Assembly: GCA_002292895.1 (NCBI GenBank)
Contig: DBCE01000033.1
Coordinates: 1-19,339 of the forward strand
Reading direction: 5' to 3'
Origin: Phycisphaerales bacterium UBA966
Lineage (GTDB): Bacteria; Planctomycetota; Phycisphaerae; Phycisphaerales; SM1A02
Length of the DNA stretch: 19,339 nucleotides
Below, in pieces: positions 1-7,334 of this stretch. The translations under genes and the position numbers were made by a program. Position 1 is the stretch's first letter. Each line of letters begins with the position of its first letter. Under the pieces are notes generated by a model that did no database searches, was not told the origin of the DNA, and saw only the letters and a program-made list of their open reading frames with translations.

Positions 1-2
1 GA

Positions 3-773
3 TCAGTTCAAATCAGGGTCGAATTTATTTTCCTGCATGCTGCGATAGACATCCTCAAACTGCAGGGTGCCAACGTGCCCATCCACGAACGCATAATTGC
101 TCTGGCTTCCGCTACCAGGAGTCCGCCGGTCGATCGCATTGATCTGTACCTGCGAAGCCGCGGTCTGGGCGGGGTCTGGGCTTGAAGCCCAGTCCTCGAT
201 ATGCGGATGGTCGGCCGAAGCAAAGCTGCCTTGTTCCGCCATCAGCAGGAAGCAGACGATTCGGTCAGGATTCTGCACCTGCTGAAGCCGGTCGGCACCT
301 GCTCCTGGTCCATCAAGGGCAACCAGTGGGGAGTAGGTGCGCGAGAGGTAGTTGTTCATTCCATAGCTGGTTCGTCGATACAGCGCGGGAGTGCTGTTGC
401 CCACGGGTTCGCCTTCCCCACCAGCCTCAAGTGGCCAGTGCGGACTTTGATCAAGCGGGCTCTTCAGCGCAATCGGGCTATTCCCGAAGTACGGGCGGAG
501 CCGTTCGACAAACGAGTTCTGTGCATTGGCAAACGAACCGTGCGGAAGTCCAACATCGACAAACCGTTCCTCGTTCATATTGATGTAGGCAAGGTGTGCC
601 ACGGTGAGTCCGCGGAGGTTCGAGAGATCTGCCGTTGCTAAGGCTGTACGCCGCGCGCTGGAGATCGCCGGAATCATGACGCTGGTGAGGACGCCAATGA
701 TGCCGATGACAATAAGTAACTCAATGATGGTGAATGCCGAGCGTTGCGCCCTGCAGTCAAAACGAGAATGCAT
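3..773 (-). CDS. Pseudopilin-like protein with prepilin N-terminus and H-X9-DG type C-terminus
   Basis: The 256-residue product begins with a type IV prepilin/type II secretion leader: a short basic N-terminus, then A13-F14-T-I-I-E18 and about 20 hydrophobic residues (to about P35). Cleavage would fall before F14, leaving Glu at +5, the residue usual in pseudopilins; the -1 residue is Ala rather than the commoner Gly. The C-terminal part carries SYGMNNYL (about 136-143) and NYAFVDGHVGTLQF (about 226-239), features of the large planctomycete family of H-X9-DG pseudopilin-like proteins, whose individual roles are unknown. It would be made in the inner membrane and act in or outside the envelope. 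An ATG at 872 is in frame, but the 33 residues it adds are unlike a leader; ATG at 773 places the leader correctly and has GAAGG about 12 bases upstream. It lies downstream of the His-rich gene on the same strand. Confidence 0.85.
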   Translation of the reverse strand: MHSRFDCRAQRSAFTIIELLIVIGIIGVLTSVMIPAISSARRTALATADLSNLRGLTVAHLAYINMNEERFVDVGLPHGSFANAQNSFVERLRPYFGNSPIALKSPLDQSPHWPLEAGGEGEPVGNSTPALYRRTSYGMNNYLSRTYSPLVALDGPGAGADRLQQVQNPDRIVCFLLMAEQGSFASADHPHIEDWASSPDPAQTAASQVQINAIDRRTPGSGSQSNYAFVDGHVGTLQFEDVYRSMQENKFDPDLN

Positions 774-886
774 ATGGATGCCAACCTTCAGCGTTCTGCT
801 GATGCAGAAACGCAATGTGTGCGTAGAAGTGTCCGTGCGCACGAGCGCCGGACGGCATTGCCCTTCAGGCAACGCGGCACATCAGG

Positions 887-1339
887 TCAGCAGGTTGGGG
901 GTGGTCGAGCCGCGAGCGCCGGGATCGGCAGCGGTGCAGCAAAGAGCGCGGGTGCCGGCCAACTGACAACGGCTACGAGCGCGTGGAAGGCTGGAACAGG
1001 GACCTCGGCACCCGTAGTGGTTGCGAGCGTCAGAAGCAGTTCGCAGGTGGCGCAGGTGGATTCGTCGTGCTGGTGTGGGGCAGCAGCATGATCGCCGTGA
1101 CCATCATGGTCGTCATGACCATCGTGATCATCATGATCATCATGGTCATCACTGCCGTGATCGCCAGCGCTACGAGCCGTATCGGCGTGGTGAGCGTGAT
1201 CCGTGTGACTTGCGCAGGCAACGCGGGCGTGCCCGGCAGTTGATTCGGCCGTCAGATGCAGCGCTCGAAGACCAACTCCACCCGCCGCGACGAGGGTCAC
1301 GGTGACGAGCGCAAGCAGGAATCGGAGGTTTCGTGGCAC
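887..1339 (-). CDS. Secreted or membrane-anchored His/Asp-rich protein, putative metal binding
   Basis: Not recognised as a named family. With a GTG start at 1339 the 150-residue product opens with a basic residue pair and a hydrophobic stretch (about 7-24), a likely signal peptide or anchor. Residues 61-84 are almost only His, Asp and Gly, followed by an HQHDEST-CATC segment (C96, C99), then a second hydrophobic stretch (about 115-145). His/Asp tracts plus CxxC suggest binding of Zn, Ni, Cu or similar; this is inference. An in-frame ATG at 1411 exists, but codons between 1340 and 1411 include CTA and AGA and show no third-position GC preference, and that start would leave no room for a promoter against the divergent methyltransferase. 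GTG at 1339 puts a TATACT hexamer 9 bases upstream. It could be cotranscribed with the pseudopilin gene, 113 bases downstream. Confidence 0.65.
   Translation of the reverse strand: MPRNLRFLLALVTVTLVAAGGVGLRALHLTAESTAGHARVACASHTDHAHHADTARSAGDHGSDDHDDHDDHDGHDDHDGHGDHAAAPHQHDESTCATCELLLTLATTTGAEVPVPAFHALVAVVSWPAPALFAAPLPIPALAARPPPTC
1088..1159 (-). repeat. His/Asp-coding low-complexity tract
   Basis: A run of near-identical GAT/CAT-type codons encodes about 24 consecutive residues of mostly His and Asp in the protein at 887-1339. The DNA is an imperfect trinucleotide/hexanucleotide repeat (cat-gat-cat on the plus strand) and also leaves long open frames in other registers, which are artefacts of the repeat. 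Confidence 0.8.
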
Positions 1340-1348
1340 GGGTGGGTG

Positions 1349-1354
1349 AGTATA
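1349..1354 (-). promoter_or_regulatory. Putative -10 element (TATACT) of the His-rich gene
   Basis: On the minus strand TATACT ends 9 bases before the GTG at 1339, with no Shine-Dalgarno sequence in between. Transcription would start close to the start codon. No convincing -35 hexamer is visible. Confidence 0.45.
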
Positions 1355-1412
1355 TCCAACAACGCACGCGCTTCTCTCATTGTTCGCTGGGTTTAGTGCG
1401 TCGGTAACCATT

Positions 1413-1418
1413 TACACT
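1413..1418 (+). promoter_or_regulatory. Putative -10 element (TACACT) of the DNA methyltransferase gene
   Basis: TACACT is followed by exactly six bases and then the ATG at 1425. No ribosome binding site lies in between, so the message would be leaderless. The -35 region is poor. Confidence 0.45.
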
Positions 1419-1424
1419 CGCCAC

Positions 1425-2300
1425 ATGCCTCGTCCTGACCGCTCCGGTTCTTCTCATCGTCCTGCACGCTTTGGTCGCACTGAAGGGGCGGCCCGTGTCA
1501 CTCGACCGCCGCTGCAGGTGATGCCAACAACGCTGTGGGAGTACCCAAGCCAGCATTACGACTGGACTGACGCCGACGGCAGGCGCCACACCATGCAGGG
1601 CGACAAGGATTACGCGGGCGCAACGCCTTCGTGGGTGATCTGGCAATTGCTGATGCGTTACTCGCGTGAGAACGACCGCGTGATTGACCCGATGTGCGGC
1701 AGTGGCACCACCATTGATGTGTGCAAGAGTATTGGTCGCCCGGTGAAGGGTTATGACTTGGTACCGCGCCGCGAAGACATTCTGCAAGCCGACGCGCGCA
1801 AGTTGCCGCTTGAAGATGGAAGCGTGGACTTTGTGTTCTTGGATCCGCCGTATTCAACGCACATTGAGTACTCCGACGACGCACGCTGCATCGGCAAACT
1901 TGACGCTGCCGGTGATGACGGTGGCAAGGCGTACTACGCGGCCATGACCAAGGTGATTTCTGAGTGTCACCGCGTGATGAAGAATCGCCGCTATTTGGGT
2001 CTCTATGTGAGCGATAGTTGGAAGAAGAAAAAAGGCGCACCAACCGGCAGTGGCGCAGGGACATTCATGCCGATTGGGTTTGAACTGTTCGCCATGATGC
2101 GCAAGCTGTTTGTGCCGGTGGACATCATCTGCGTGGTGCGGCAGAACCAGAAGTTAGAGAAGGGCAACTGGCGCAAGACCGCCGTTGAAGAGAACTTTTA
2201 CTTGCGCGGATTCAACTACCTGTTCATCATGAAGAAGGTGGACGATGTGGTGCAGGGCGCTGGTACGCATGGGCAAGCGCCGGGACGCGATCGTAAGTAA
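1425..2300 (+). CDS. Solitary DNA methyltransferase of the N6-adenine/N4-cytosine type
   Basis: The 291-residue product has the SAM-binding motif I as DPMCGSGTT (88-96) and the catalytic motif IV as DPPY (140-143) in FVFLDPPYSTHIEYSDD. DPPY is typical of enzymes that methylate exocyclic amino groups (N6-A or N4-C), not C5-cytosine. Motif I precedes motif IV, and there is little room for a large target recognition domain between or after them, so the specificity determinant is probably small and lies in the C-terminal 120 residues. The basic N-terminal 35 residues are probably disordered. No restriction endonuclease gene is adjacent: the neighbours are a secreted protein and a lipoprotein. A housekeeping or regulatory (orphan) methyltransferase is therefore likelier than half of a restriction system. 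An RNA substrate cannot be ruled out. An upstream ATG at 1380 is less likely because it overlaps the divergent promoter region. Confidence 0.85.
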   Translation: MPRPDRSGSSHRPARFGRTEGAARVTRPPLQVMPTTLWEYPSQHYDWTDADGRRHTMQGDKDYAGATPSWVIWQLLMRYSRENDRVIDPMCGSGTTIDVCKSIGRPVKGYDLVPRREDILQADARKLPLEDGSVDFVFLDPPYSTHIEYSDDARCIGKLDAAGDDGGKAYYAAMTKVISECHRVMKNRRYLGLYVSDSWKKKKGAPTGSGAGTFMPIGFELFAMMRKLFVPVDIICVVRQNQKLEKGNWRKTAVEENFYLRGFNYLFIMKKVDDVVQGAGTHGQAPGRDRK

Positions 2301-2341
2301 GGGTTGCCGGGAACAAGGGAATGATCAGCGGCTGCAAGCGG

Positions 2342-4912
2342 TCACGGCGCCCACGTTGCTGGACGTGGCACTGCGCCCGCGCCGTCATCGTTACGCATGC
2401 GCGCGTCCGGGGCTTGGCCTTGCGCAGATGCTGCCATACGCAGCAATCGCCATGCGTTTTCGTCGCGCAGGGTTCGGAGTGCAGCAAGCTCTGGATCCGT
2501 GGCAGCTGCGGTCACTAACTCAGCGCCATCGGAAGGCGCGGGGGTTTCACGTCGGGCATCTTGCCATTCCGTGAGACGGCGGATCATGTCTTGATCAACA
2601 ATTTTCCAACGATCGATTCCGCCATCAAGGACTGCTGACGCTGCATCACTTGCGGTGGCGGGACTGCCTGCATCAGCAAGGTCCGCGGCATCGCGCCGTG
2701 CGCGTCCCTCCGCAAAGAACTGCGGGAACGTGGCGTTCAACCACGCGGCGGTCAGTCGATCGCCAAGCGCTTGGTCCATCGCGGCAATCGAAGCGATGGC
2801 GTCACGCTGCGATTGGCGTCGCGCCTTTCCAGCCTGATGGACGCGTGTGACAATGCCGCGCACTTCGGGGGCGTTGCGGAATGACTCGGGACTGCCATCC
2901 TTGCCATCACGCTTGGCACGCACGCCAAACAGAAGAAAGTCGCGGAGCGCTTCCAGTCCGACCCGGCGTGCTTCATCGGCACTGGTTTTCAGGCGCTCAG
3001 CATGCGCAGTCAGCAACACCAATGCGGCGTTGCGTTCCACCTCGTTGTCAATCATCAGCGCCGCAGAGATTGGATCGGCATCGGACTCCCACAGTGGACC
3101 AAGGAGCCACGCTTGCCGAAAGCGCTGCCATGGAAGCGATGCTCTGCGAGAAGCAGAGACCGCTCGAGCCAGAACAAATCGAGCGTCATCTTCCGAAAGG
3201 CCAATGGCGATGGCAACTTCGCGGAAAGTTTCATCATCCGCTTGGCGCCGCTCTCCATCGGCGGCGAGCAGGGATTGCAAATACTCGCCGAGCGACCGTT
3301 CAAACCCAGTTGGATCTTCGGTGGCGCGGTTGGCGGCCTCGGATGACTTGGCTTCAAGGACGCGCATCTGCTCACGTTGGCGCACCAAGAGCGCATCAAC
3401 GCGGGCTTGGTGTCGATCCCAGATTTGCTCCACCAGTGGATCATCATCTTTGGCGCCCACCGCGCGAGCGGCCAGATGAAAGGCTTCGTGGTCCATGCCG
3501 GGCGCAAGCAGCAATTGCTCGGCGATGGAGTGGTCTGTGTTCCATGGCACTTCACTCCGCTCGCGGGAGCTTCGGAAGATCCCGCGGCCGGCCGCGCGCA
3601 CCACTCGGTCTGCATTGCCTGCGCCCAACATAGGCGTCAGCAGTTCGCGCATTTCATCGGAAGTGGTACCGATGCTCTTATCGAGAAGCTCTTGGGTGCC
3701 GTCGTCGATCTCGCCCTCGGCGGCGGCGCGCAGTTTCTTGAAGGCTGCGACTGCTTTGGTTTGTTCCGCATCCAAGCGCGCCTTGGAGCCGTCATCGGTC
3801 GGCGCTTCCCCGCGGTCCGCCGCGCTGAGGCGGGTGCGCTCGTTCTGAATCCTGAGACGCACGACGGATGCAAGAGCGTTACGGGCATCTTCGACAGCGT
3901 TGCGTGTCTGGCTAGCACGCCCGCTTCGCACAAGTGGGTGCCGTGCGTAGACATCCAGCATGAAGCGTCCGCCTTCAATGTACGGATCGGTGCTGGTGCG
4001 ACGGCGTTCGTCGTCGGCGGTGAGCCGGGCGGCGGATTCGGGTGGGAGAGCAGCAATCATGGCCGCCAGTCCGCGGCGATTCGCTTCATCTACCTGGGAA
4101 AACGCGCGGGCGATGGGGCGCATACCGACGCGCTCGGCCGCGGAAAGCGCCTCGGCAGCTTGAGTGTGCGCGTCGCGTGCGGCGTCGCTTTCCTTGGCGT
4201 GCGCGGCAAGTTGCTTGACCGTTTCCGCGCTGACGCCCGCGCTCTTGAGCGCCGCAAGTTTGCTTGCTGGCAAGGCCACCTGTGCAGAGGCAAGTTGTTC
4301 CGCAGCACGCGCAAGATCGCGGCGATACTCGGCGAGTGCTGGCTCCACTGCCGCCTGTTCTGCGGCGTTCAGACCCAGCGCGCGTACGGATGGCTCAAGG
4401 TCAAGCAGGGTTGGCGTGCGGTCGTCGCCATTGGAGAGACCCTGAATGATGCGAGCGCTGCGATCGATGCCCCGTCGGCTGGCCACGCGATCAACGAACG
4501 ACGCTCGTGTATGGAATGCCTCGGACACGTCAGCTGTGAAGCGATCGTCGAGCGCCTTGATGCGGCCAAGGACGACAGCGTGCTTGCGTGAAAATCGGCC
4601 CAGCGTTTCCAGGTCGCCAACCCACTCGGACTCCTCACGCGCACGGACTTCGCGCACGAGCGGAGCGATCGCCTCAACACGGAGGCGGTCGAAGTCGGTC
4701 AGGTAATGGTCGTGCATCGATTCCAGCGATGCCCACTCGTCGGCGCTGAGCGGCGCAGCTTCATCGGCAGCAGCAATCGCCAGGTCGAGGGTGCTGATTG
4801 GCCCAGGCAAGGCGTCAAAGCGGGGGTTCGCTCCGGATCCACAGCCAGCGAGCAGCACCGTGACGGCGAGCGCGGTGGAGAACAGGAGAGCGAGCAGCCA
4901 GTTCGGACGCAC
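2342..4912 (-). CDS. Large predicted lipoprotein, helical, function unknown
   Basis: The 856-residue product starts with a type II signal peptide: a basic N-terminus, a hydrophobic core and the lipobox LLAGC with Cys24. It should be lipidated and anchored in the envelope. The rest is rich in Ala, Arg, Glu and Asp and looks almost wholly alpha-helical. Several stretches resemble each other loosely, e.g. LSADEWASLESMHDHYLTDF (about 55-74) and LGLNAAEQAAVEPALAEYRR (about 179-198), a pattern reminiscent of LTxxQ/Spy-type helical hairpins, but I cannot assign a family. The start codon is GTG at 4912; no in-frame ATG precedes it and the signal peptide begins right there. TACACT sits six bases upstream with no Shine-Dalgarno sequence. 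It converges with the methyltransferase gene (41 bases apart) and diverges from the beta-helix gene. Long frames on the opposite strand are shadows. Confidence 0.8.
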   Translation of the reverse strand: MRPNWLLALLFSTALAVTVLLAGCGSGANPRFDALPGPISTLDLAIAAADEAAPLSADEWASLESMHDHYLTDFDRLRVEAIAPLVREVRAREESEWVGDLETLGRFSRKHAVVLGRIKALDDRFTADVSEAFHTRASFVDRVASRRGIDRSARIIQGLSNGDDRTPTLLDLEPSVRALGLNAAEQAAVEPALAEYRRDLARAAEQLASAQVALPASKLAALKSAGVSAETVKQLAAHAKESDAARDAHTQAAEALSAAERVGMRPIARAFSQVDEANRRGLAAMIAALPPESAARLTADDERRRTSTDPYIEGGRFMLDVYARHPLVRSGRASQTRNAVEDARNALASVVRLRIQNERTRLSAADRGEAPTDDGSKARLDAEQTKAVAAFKKLRAAAEGEIDDGTQELLDKSIGTTSDEMRELLTPMLGAGNADRVVRAAGRGIFRSSRERSEVPWNTDHSIAEQLLLAPGMDHEAFHLAARAVGAKDDDPLVEQIWDRHQARVDALLVRQREQMRVLEAKSSEAANRATEDPTGFERSLGEYLQSLLAADGERRQADDETFREVAIAIGLSEDDARFVLARAVSASRRASLPWQRFRQAWLLGPLWESDADPISAALMIDNEVERNAALVLLTAHAERLKTSADEARRVGLEALRDFLLFGVRAKRDGKDGSPESFRNAPEVRGIVTRVHQAGKARRQSQRDAIASIAAMDQALGDRLTAAWLNATFPQFFAEGRARRDAADLADAGSPATASDAASAVLDGGIDRWKIVDQDMIRRLTEWQDARRETPAPSDGAELVTAAATDPELAALRTLRDENAWRLLRMAASAQGQAPDARMRNDDGAGAVPRPATWAP

Positions 4913-4918
4913 GTTGGC

Positions 4919-4924
4919 AGTGTA
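4919..4924 (-). promoter_or_regulatory. Putative -10 element (TACACT) of the lipoprotein gene
   Basis: On the minus strand TACACT is followed by six bases (GCCAAC) and then the GTG start. It is the same hexamer and the same spacing as at the methyltransferase gene. A leaderless message is implied. Confidence 0.45.
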
Positions 4925-5035
4925 GGTGGTCGGTAATTTGTTACGCAGCGGGCGCCAGACGCCGAAATGGACCCCCGGGAGAGCAGAATTACCTGAATTG
5001 TTTACGGAATTCTGGTTGTTTGCTCCGGTCTTGCC

Positions 5036-5051
5036 CTGTCAGAACCGACAG
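5036..5051. promoter_or_regulatory. CTGT-N8-ACAG palindrome upstream of the beta-helix gene
   Basis: CTGTC and GACAG form a 5-bp inverted repeat around a 6-base centre, 49-64 bases before the ATG at 5100, in the 187-base divergent intergenic region. CTGT-N8-ACAG has the spacing of the E. coli LexA box, though the centre is not AT-rich. It may equally act as an RNA hairpin. The same arrangement recurs upstream of coaX. Confidence 0.35.
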
Positions 5052-5086
5052 TCCTCCGTGCCAAGCGAAATTCTCGCCCGGCACTC

Positions 5087-5091
5087 AGGAG
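5087..5091 (+). promoter_or_regulatory. Ribosome binding site AGGAG deciding the start at 5100
   Basis: AGGAG lies 8 bases before the ATG at 5100. It excludes the longer reading from 4926, which would run through the divergent promoter region. Confidence 0.8.
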
Positions 5092-5099
5092 TTCCCCGC

Positions 5100-6521
5100 A
5101 TGAAACGCATTGCACCAACCTCAACGGTCCGCCACTTCGGAACCCACGCAGCCACCAGTGCCGGTATTGGCACTTTCTTGCTGGCCGCGGTGTTCATCGC
5201 CATGCGCGGTGGTTTCTTTACGCGCGGCGCGAACGCTGAGTTCATTCGACCTGCCGTGGCGTTTGATGCTCTTGACGATGGCGTGATTGACGTGCCCACC
5301 GAGGCTTCGTCGATCCAAGCCGCCGCCGACTTTGCCAACAATGGCGCAACCATTCGGATTGCCCCAGGAACCTACGTGGGTGCAGTGGTGGTGGACGGAA
5401 AGTCCTTGACCATTACTGGAGCCGGATCAGATGTCACGGTTGTTCGTGGCTTTGGTCGCGGCGCCGTGTTGAGTTTCAGCGGCAGTGCTGAGCAGCGGAT
5501 TTCCGTGACCGGCATTTCTGTAGTTGGTGGTCGTGGCGAAACTGGCACTGGCATGATCTTTGACGGCGTGTCCTTTGATGTGCGCGATTCACACATCGCA
5601 GGCAATCAAGGCGGCGGCGTCGTCATGCGCGACGGCCTCGGCACCTTCAGCGGTTGCAAGTTTGATGACAACCGCAGCGAGAAGTCCGGCGGCGCAGTGA
5701 GCAACGAAGGTGGTTCGCCAAGCTTTGTTGCATGCACTTTCCGACACAATATCTCAGCTACTTTCGGCGGTGCCTTGTACAGCAAGGGTGGAAATGTCTC
5801 CATCTTGGCGTGCACCGTTGAGGACAATTCCACTCGCAGCGGCGCCTGGGGCGGTGCTGTGTTTGGTGAGAACACCACCTTTGAATTGCATGGCACTGAC
5901 TTCACCCGTAATCGCTCCATTGAGTCGGGCGGCGCGGTGTATCTCTTGGGTGGGATCGCGGATGTTTCGCGATGCACCTTCACCGGTAATTTCAGCGACG
6001 AGGCACGGAGCCTCTTCAGTCGCGGCGCTGGTGTGCGCATTGCGTCCAGTCGCCTGTGCGGCGCTGAAGCGTTCGCCTTGGGCGGAGACTTCGCGTTTGG
6101 TGATGGCAACGTCTTTGATACATCGTGCTTTGGTGACTGCAATCAGAACGGTGTGTCTGACGAGGAAGAGATCGCCATGGGTTGGATCTCTGATCGCGAC
6201 GGCAACAGCGTCCCTGATTCCTGCGATCCCGACTGCAATTCCAATGGTTTGCCTGACGGATACGAAGTCAGCGCTGGATTTGCACAGGACATGAACGCCA
6301 ACGGCCTCATTGACATCTGCGAGATTCGTTCAGGACTTGCACTGGATGTTGACAATGACTGGATCCCGGATGATGCGCAGATGCCAGTGGTTGCACCAAC
6401 CGTTACTACACCTGCTGCTACCCAGTCCAACACTGTTCCAGTGCCCGATCCGTTCGATGCGTGGGGACCTGGAATGTCGAGCCGCATGGGTGGTTCCATG
6501 GGCGGTTTCCCGGGTCAGTAA
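5100..6521 (+). CDS. Secreted right-handed beta-helix protein with C-terminal calcium-type repeats
   Basis: The 473-residue product has an N-terminal basic/hydrophobic segment (about 22-40) that serves as signal peptide or anchor. From about residue 62 it has the motif IDVPTEASSIQAAADFANNG, typical of the entry to pectate-lyase-like parallel beta-helices, then IRIAPGTYVG and repeated coils with GGAV / C-x-F-x-x-N patterns (about 184-330), as in polymorphic or NosD-like repeat proteins. Residues 346-426 contain four Asp/Asn loops (DCNQNGVSDEEE, DRDGNSVPD with DCNSNGLPDG, DMNANGLIDICE, DVDNDWIPDD) resembling thrombospondin type 3 or dockerin-like calcium sites. The tail is Pro/Thr- then Gly/Met-rich. 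I see no catalytic residues, so a binding or structural surface role is likelier than an enzyme. It stands alone between a divergent lipoprotein gene and a convergent SET gene. Confidence 0.85.
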   Translation: MKRIAPTSTVRHFGTHAATSAGIGTFLLAAVFIAMRGGFFTRGANAEFIRPAVAFDALDDGVIDVPTEASSIQAAADFANNGATIRIAPGTYVGAVVVDGKSLTITGAGSDVTVVRGFGRGAVLSFSGSAEQRISVTGISVVGGRGETGTGMIFDGVSFDVRDSHIAGNQGGGVVMRDGLGTFSGCKFDDNRSEKSGGAVSNEGGSPSFVACTFRHNISATFGGALYSKGGNVSILACTVEDNSTRSGAWGGAVFGENTTFELHGTDFTRNRSIESGGAVYLLGGIADVSRCTFTGNFSDEARSLFSRGAGVRIASSRLCGAEAFALGGDFAFGDGNVFDTSCFGDCNQNGVSDEEEIAMGWISDRDGNSVPDSCDPDCNSNGLPDGYEVSAGFAQDMNANGLIDICEIRSGLALDVDNDWIPDDAQMPVVAPTVTTPAATQSNTVPVPDPFDAWGPGMSSRMGGSMGGFPGQ

Positions 6522-6539
6522 GAGAATTCTTGCGCGGGG

Positions 6540-6594
6540 GAACTTCGGGCGAGGCGGTGGGGCGCTGATAGTGCGCGACCGTCTCGCGGAGTTC
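6540..6594. terminator. Symmetric hairpin between convergent genes
   Basis: GCGAGGCGGT (6549-6558) pairs with ACCGTCTCGC (6578-6587) with one G-U pair, and GAACT (6540-6544) pairs outside with AGTTC (6590-6594). It lies between the stop at 6521 on the plus strand and overlaps the stop of the SET gene at 6593 on the minus strand. There is no strong U tract on either side, so intrinsic termination is uncertain. Confidence 0.5.
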
Positions 6595-7093
6595 AGGGGG
6601 TGGAGAGGATGAAGTCCGGAATGGCGCCCAACGCCTTGTACTTACGGAGTAATCCGGCCGGCAACTTGTGAAAGCTCTGCACCGTCTTGCGGCACCGCGG
6701 CTCACCACAATTGCATCGCATCTTCCAAATATCGTCAGCACCGATCAGTGTCGCGTAGTCGTGGGTGACTTCGTCATGCGCGGCGATTGGCTTGATGGCG
6801 CGAATCACCAATCGTCGTCCCTCTTTCAGGACAAACGAATTCGGCTGGCATGAGTGGTTGGCGAATGCGCCAACCTCGCCTTCGGGGTTCAGGTATCGAT
6901 CCGCGTCGTAGCGCATGCAGTTGGCGGCCATACGCGGGTTGGTGTCCCAGTATTTCCAAACTTGATCGCTGCTGACGATGGTGCCCTTGATGGCGCAGAC
7001 CAGGTCGCCGGGTCGGAACGCCTTGAGCGCCACAATTCCGTGCCCATTGCGAACGGGCTCCACACGAATGTCAGGGGTCTTGCGAACAGTCAT
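6593..7093 (-). CDS. SET-domain protein, putative protein lysine methyltransferase
   Basis: The 166-residue product is essentially a bare SET domain. GHGIVALKAFRPGD (about 17-30) is the N-terminal SET strand, FANHSCQPNS (77-86) is the NHSCxPN core of the SAM-binding pseudoknot, and EVTHDY (108-113) contains the catalytic Tyr113. CNCGEPRCR (127-135) gives the three cysteines of a post-SET zinc site (C127, C129, C134). SET proteins of this sort transfer methyl groups from SAM to lysine side chains; the bacterial substrate is unknown. The reading frame is open up to an ATG at 7165, but that start lies inside tRNA-Arg, so ATG at 7093 is preferred. No clear ribosome binding site is seen. The gene begins 42 bases after the tRNA on the same strand and may share its transcript. 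Confidence 0.85.
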   Translation of the reverse strand: MTVRKTPDIRVEPVRNGHGIVALKAFRPGDLVCAIKGTIVSSDQVWKYWDTNPRMAANCMRYDADRYLNPEGEVGAFANHSCQPNSFVLKEGRRLVIRAIKPIAAHDEVTHDYATLIGADDIWKMRCNCGEPRCRKTVQSFHKLPAGLLRKYKALGAIPDFILSTP

Positions 7094-7135
7094 GTGGGGC
7101 AACAGGCGAGCGACACGAATCAGGCAAATCAGAAA

Positions 7136-7209
7136 CGCACGCGGTTGGATTCGAACCAACGACATTCGGTTTCGAAGACCGATGCTCTATCCAGCTGAGC
7201 TACGCATGC
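7136..7209 (-). tRNA. tRNA-Arg (anticodon UCG)
   Basis: A complete 74-base cloverleaf reads on the minus strand. The 7-bp acceptor stem is GCATGCG/CGCGTGC with one G-U pair, the D arm is GCTC...GAGC, the anticodon stem is TCGGT/ACCGA around loop CTTCGAA giving anticodon TCG, and the T arm is GTTGG-TTCGAAT-CCAAC. The discriminator base is G and CCA is not encoded. Confidence 0.95.
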
Positions 7210-7221
7210 AGTGAGTGTGGG

Positions 7222-7227
7222 ATTATA
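7222..7227 (-). promoter_or_regulatory. -10 element (TATAAT) of the tRNA-Arg promoter
   Basis: A perfect TATAAT reads on the minus strand, ending 12 bases before the 5' end of the tRNA. The -35 region about 17 bases further upstream (around CTTCTC) is weak. Confidence 0.6.
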
Positions 7228-7334
7228 ACCGCGGCGGGGTGGTGGAGAAGCGGCAGTTAGGATGGCAGTTCGTAGGGGCGGTACCGCGTTTGGCGGTCAT
7301 TCCATGCTGGTCACGCGATTCCGAAAGAACACCA

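Noticed and set aside
1088..1159. The repeated cat/gat tract as a CRISPR-like or regulatory array
   Set aside because: There are no unique spacers; the repeat is explained by His/Asp codons of one reading frame.
2301..2341. A terminator between the convergent methyltransferase and lipoprotein genes
   Set aside because: Only weak short stems are present in the gap; a 6-bp stem at 2351-2368 lies within coding sequence and is not convincing.
3377..4591. A 404-residue open frame on the plus strand inside the lipoprotein gene
   Set aside because: It is antisense to a longer gene with a signal peptide and lipobox, has no family features, and its composition is that of a GC-rich shadow frame.
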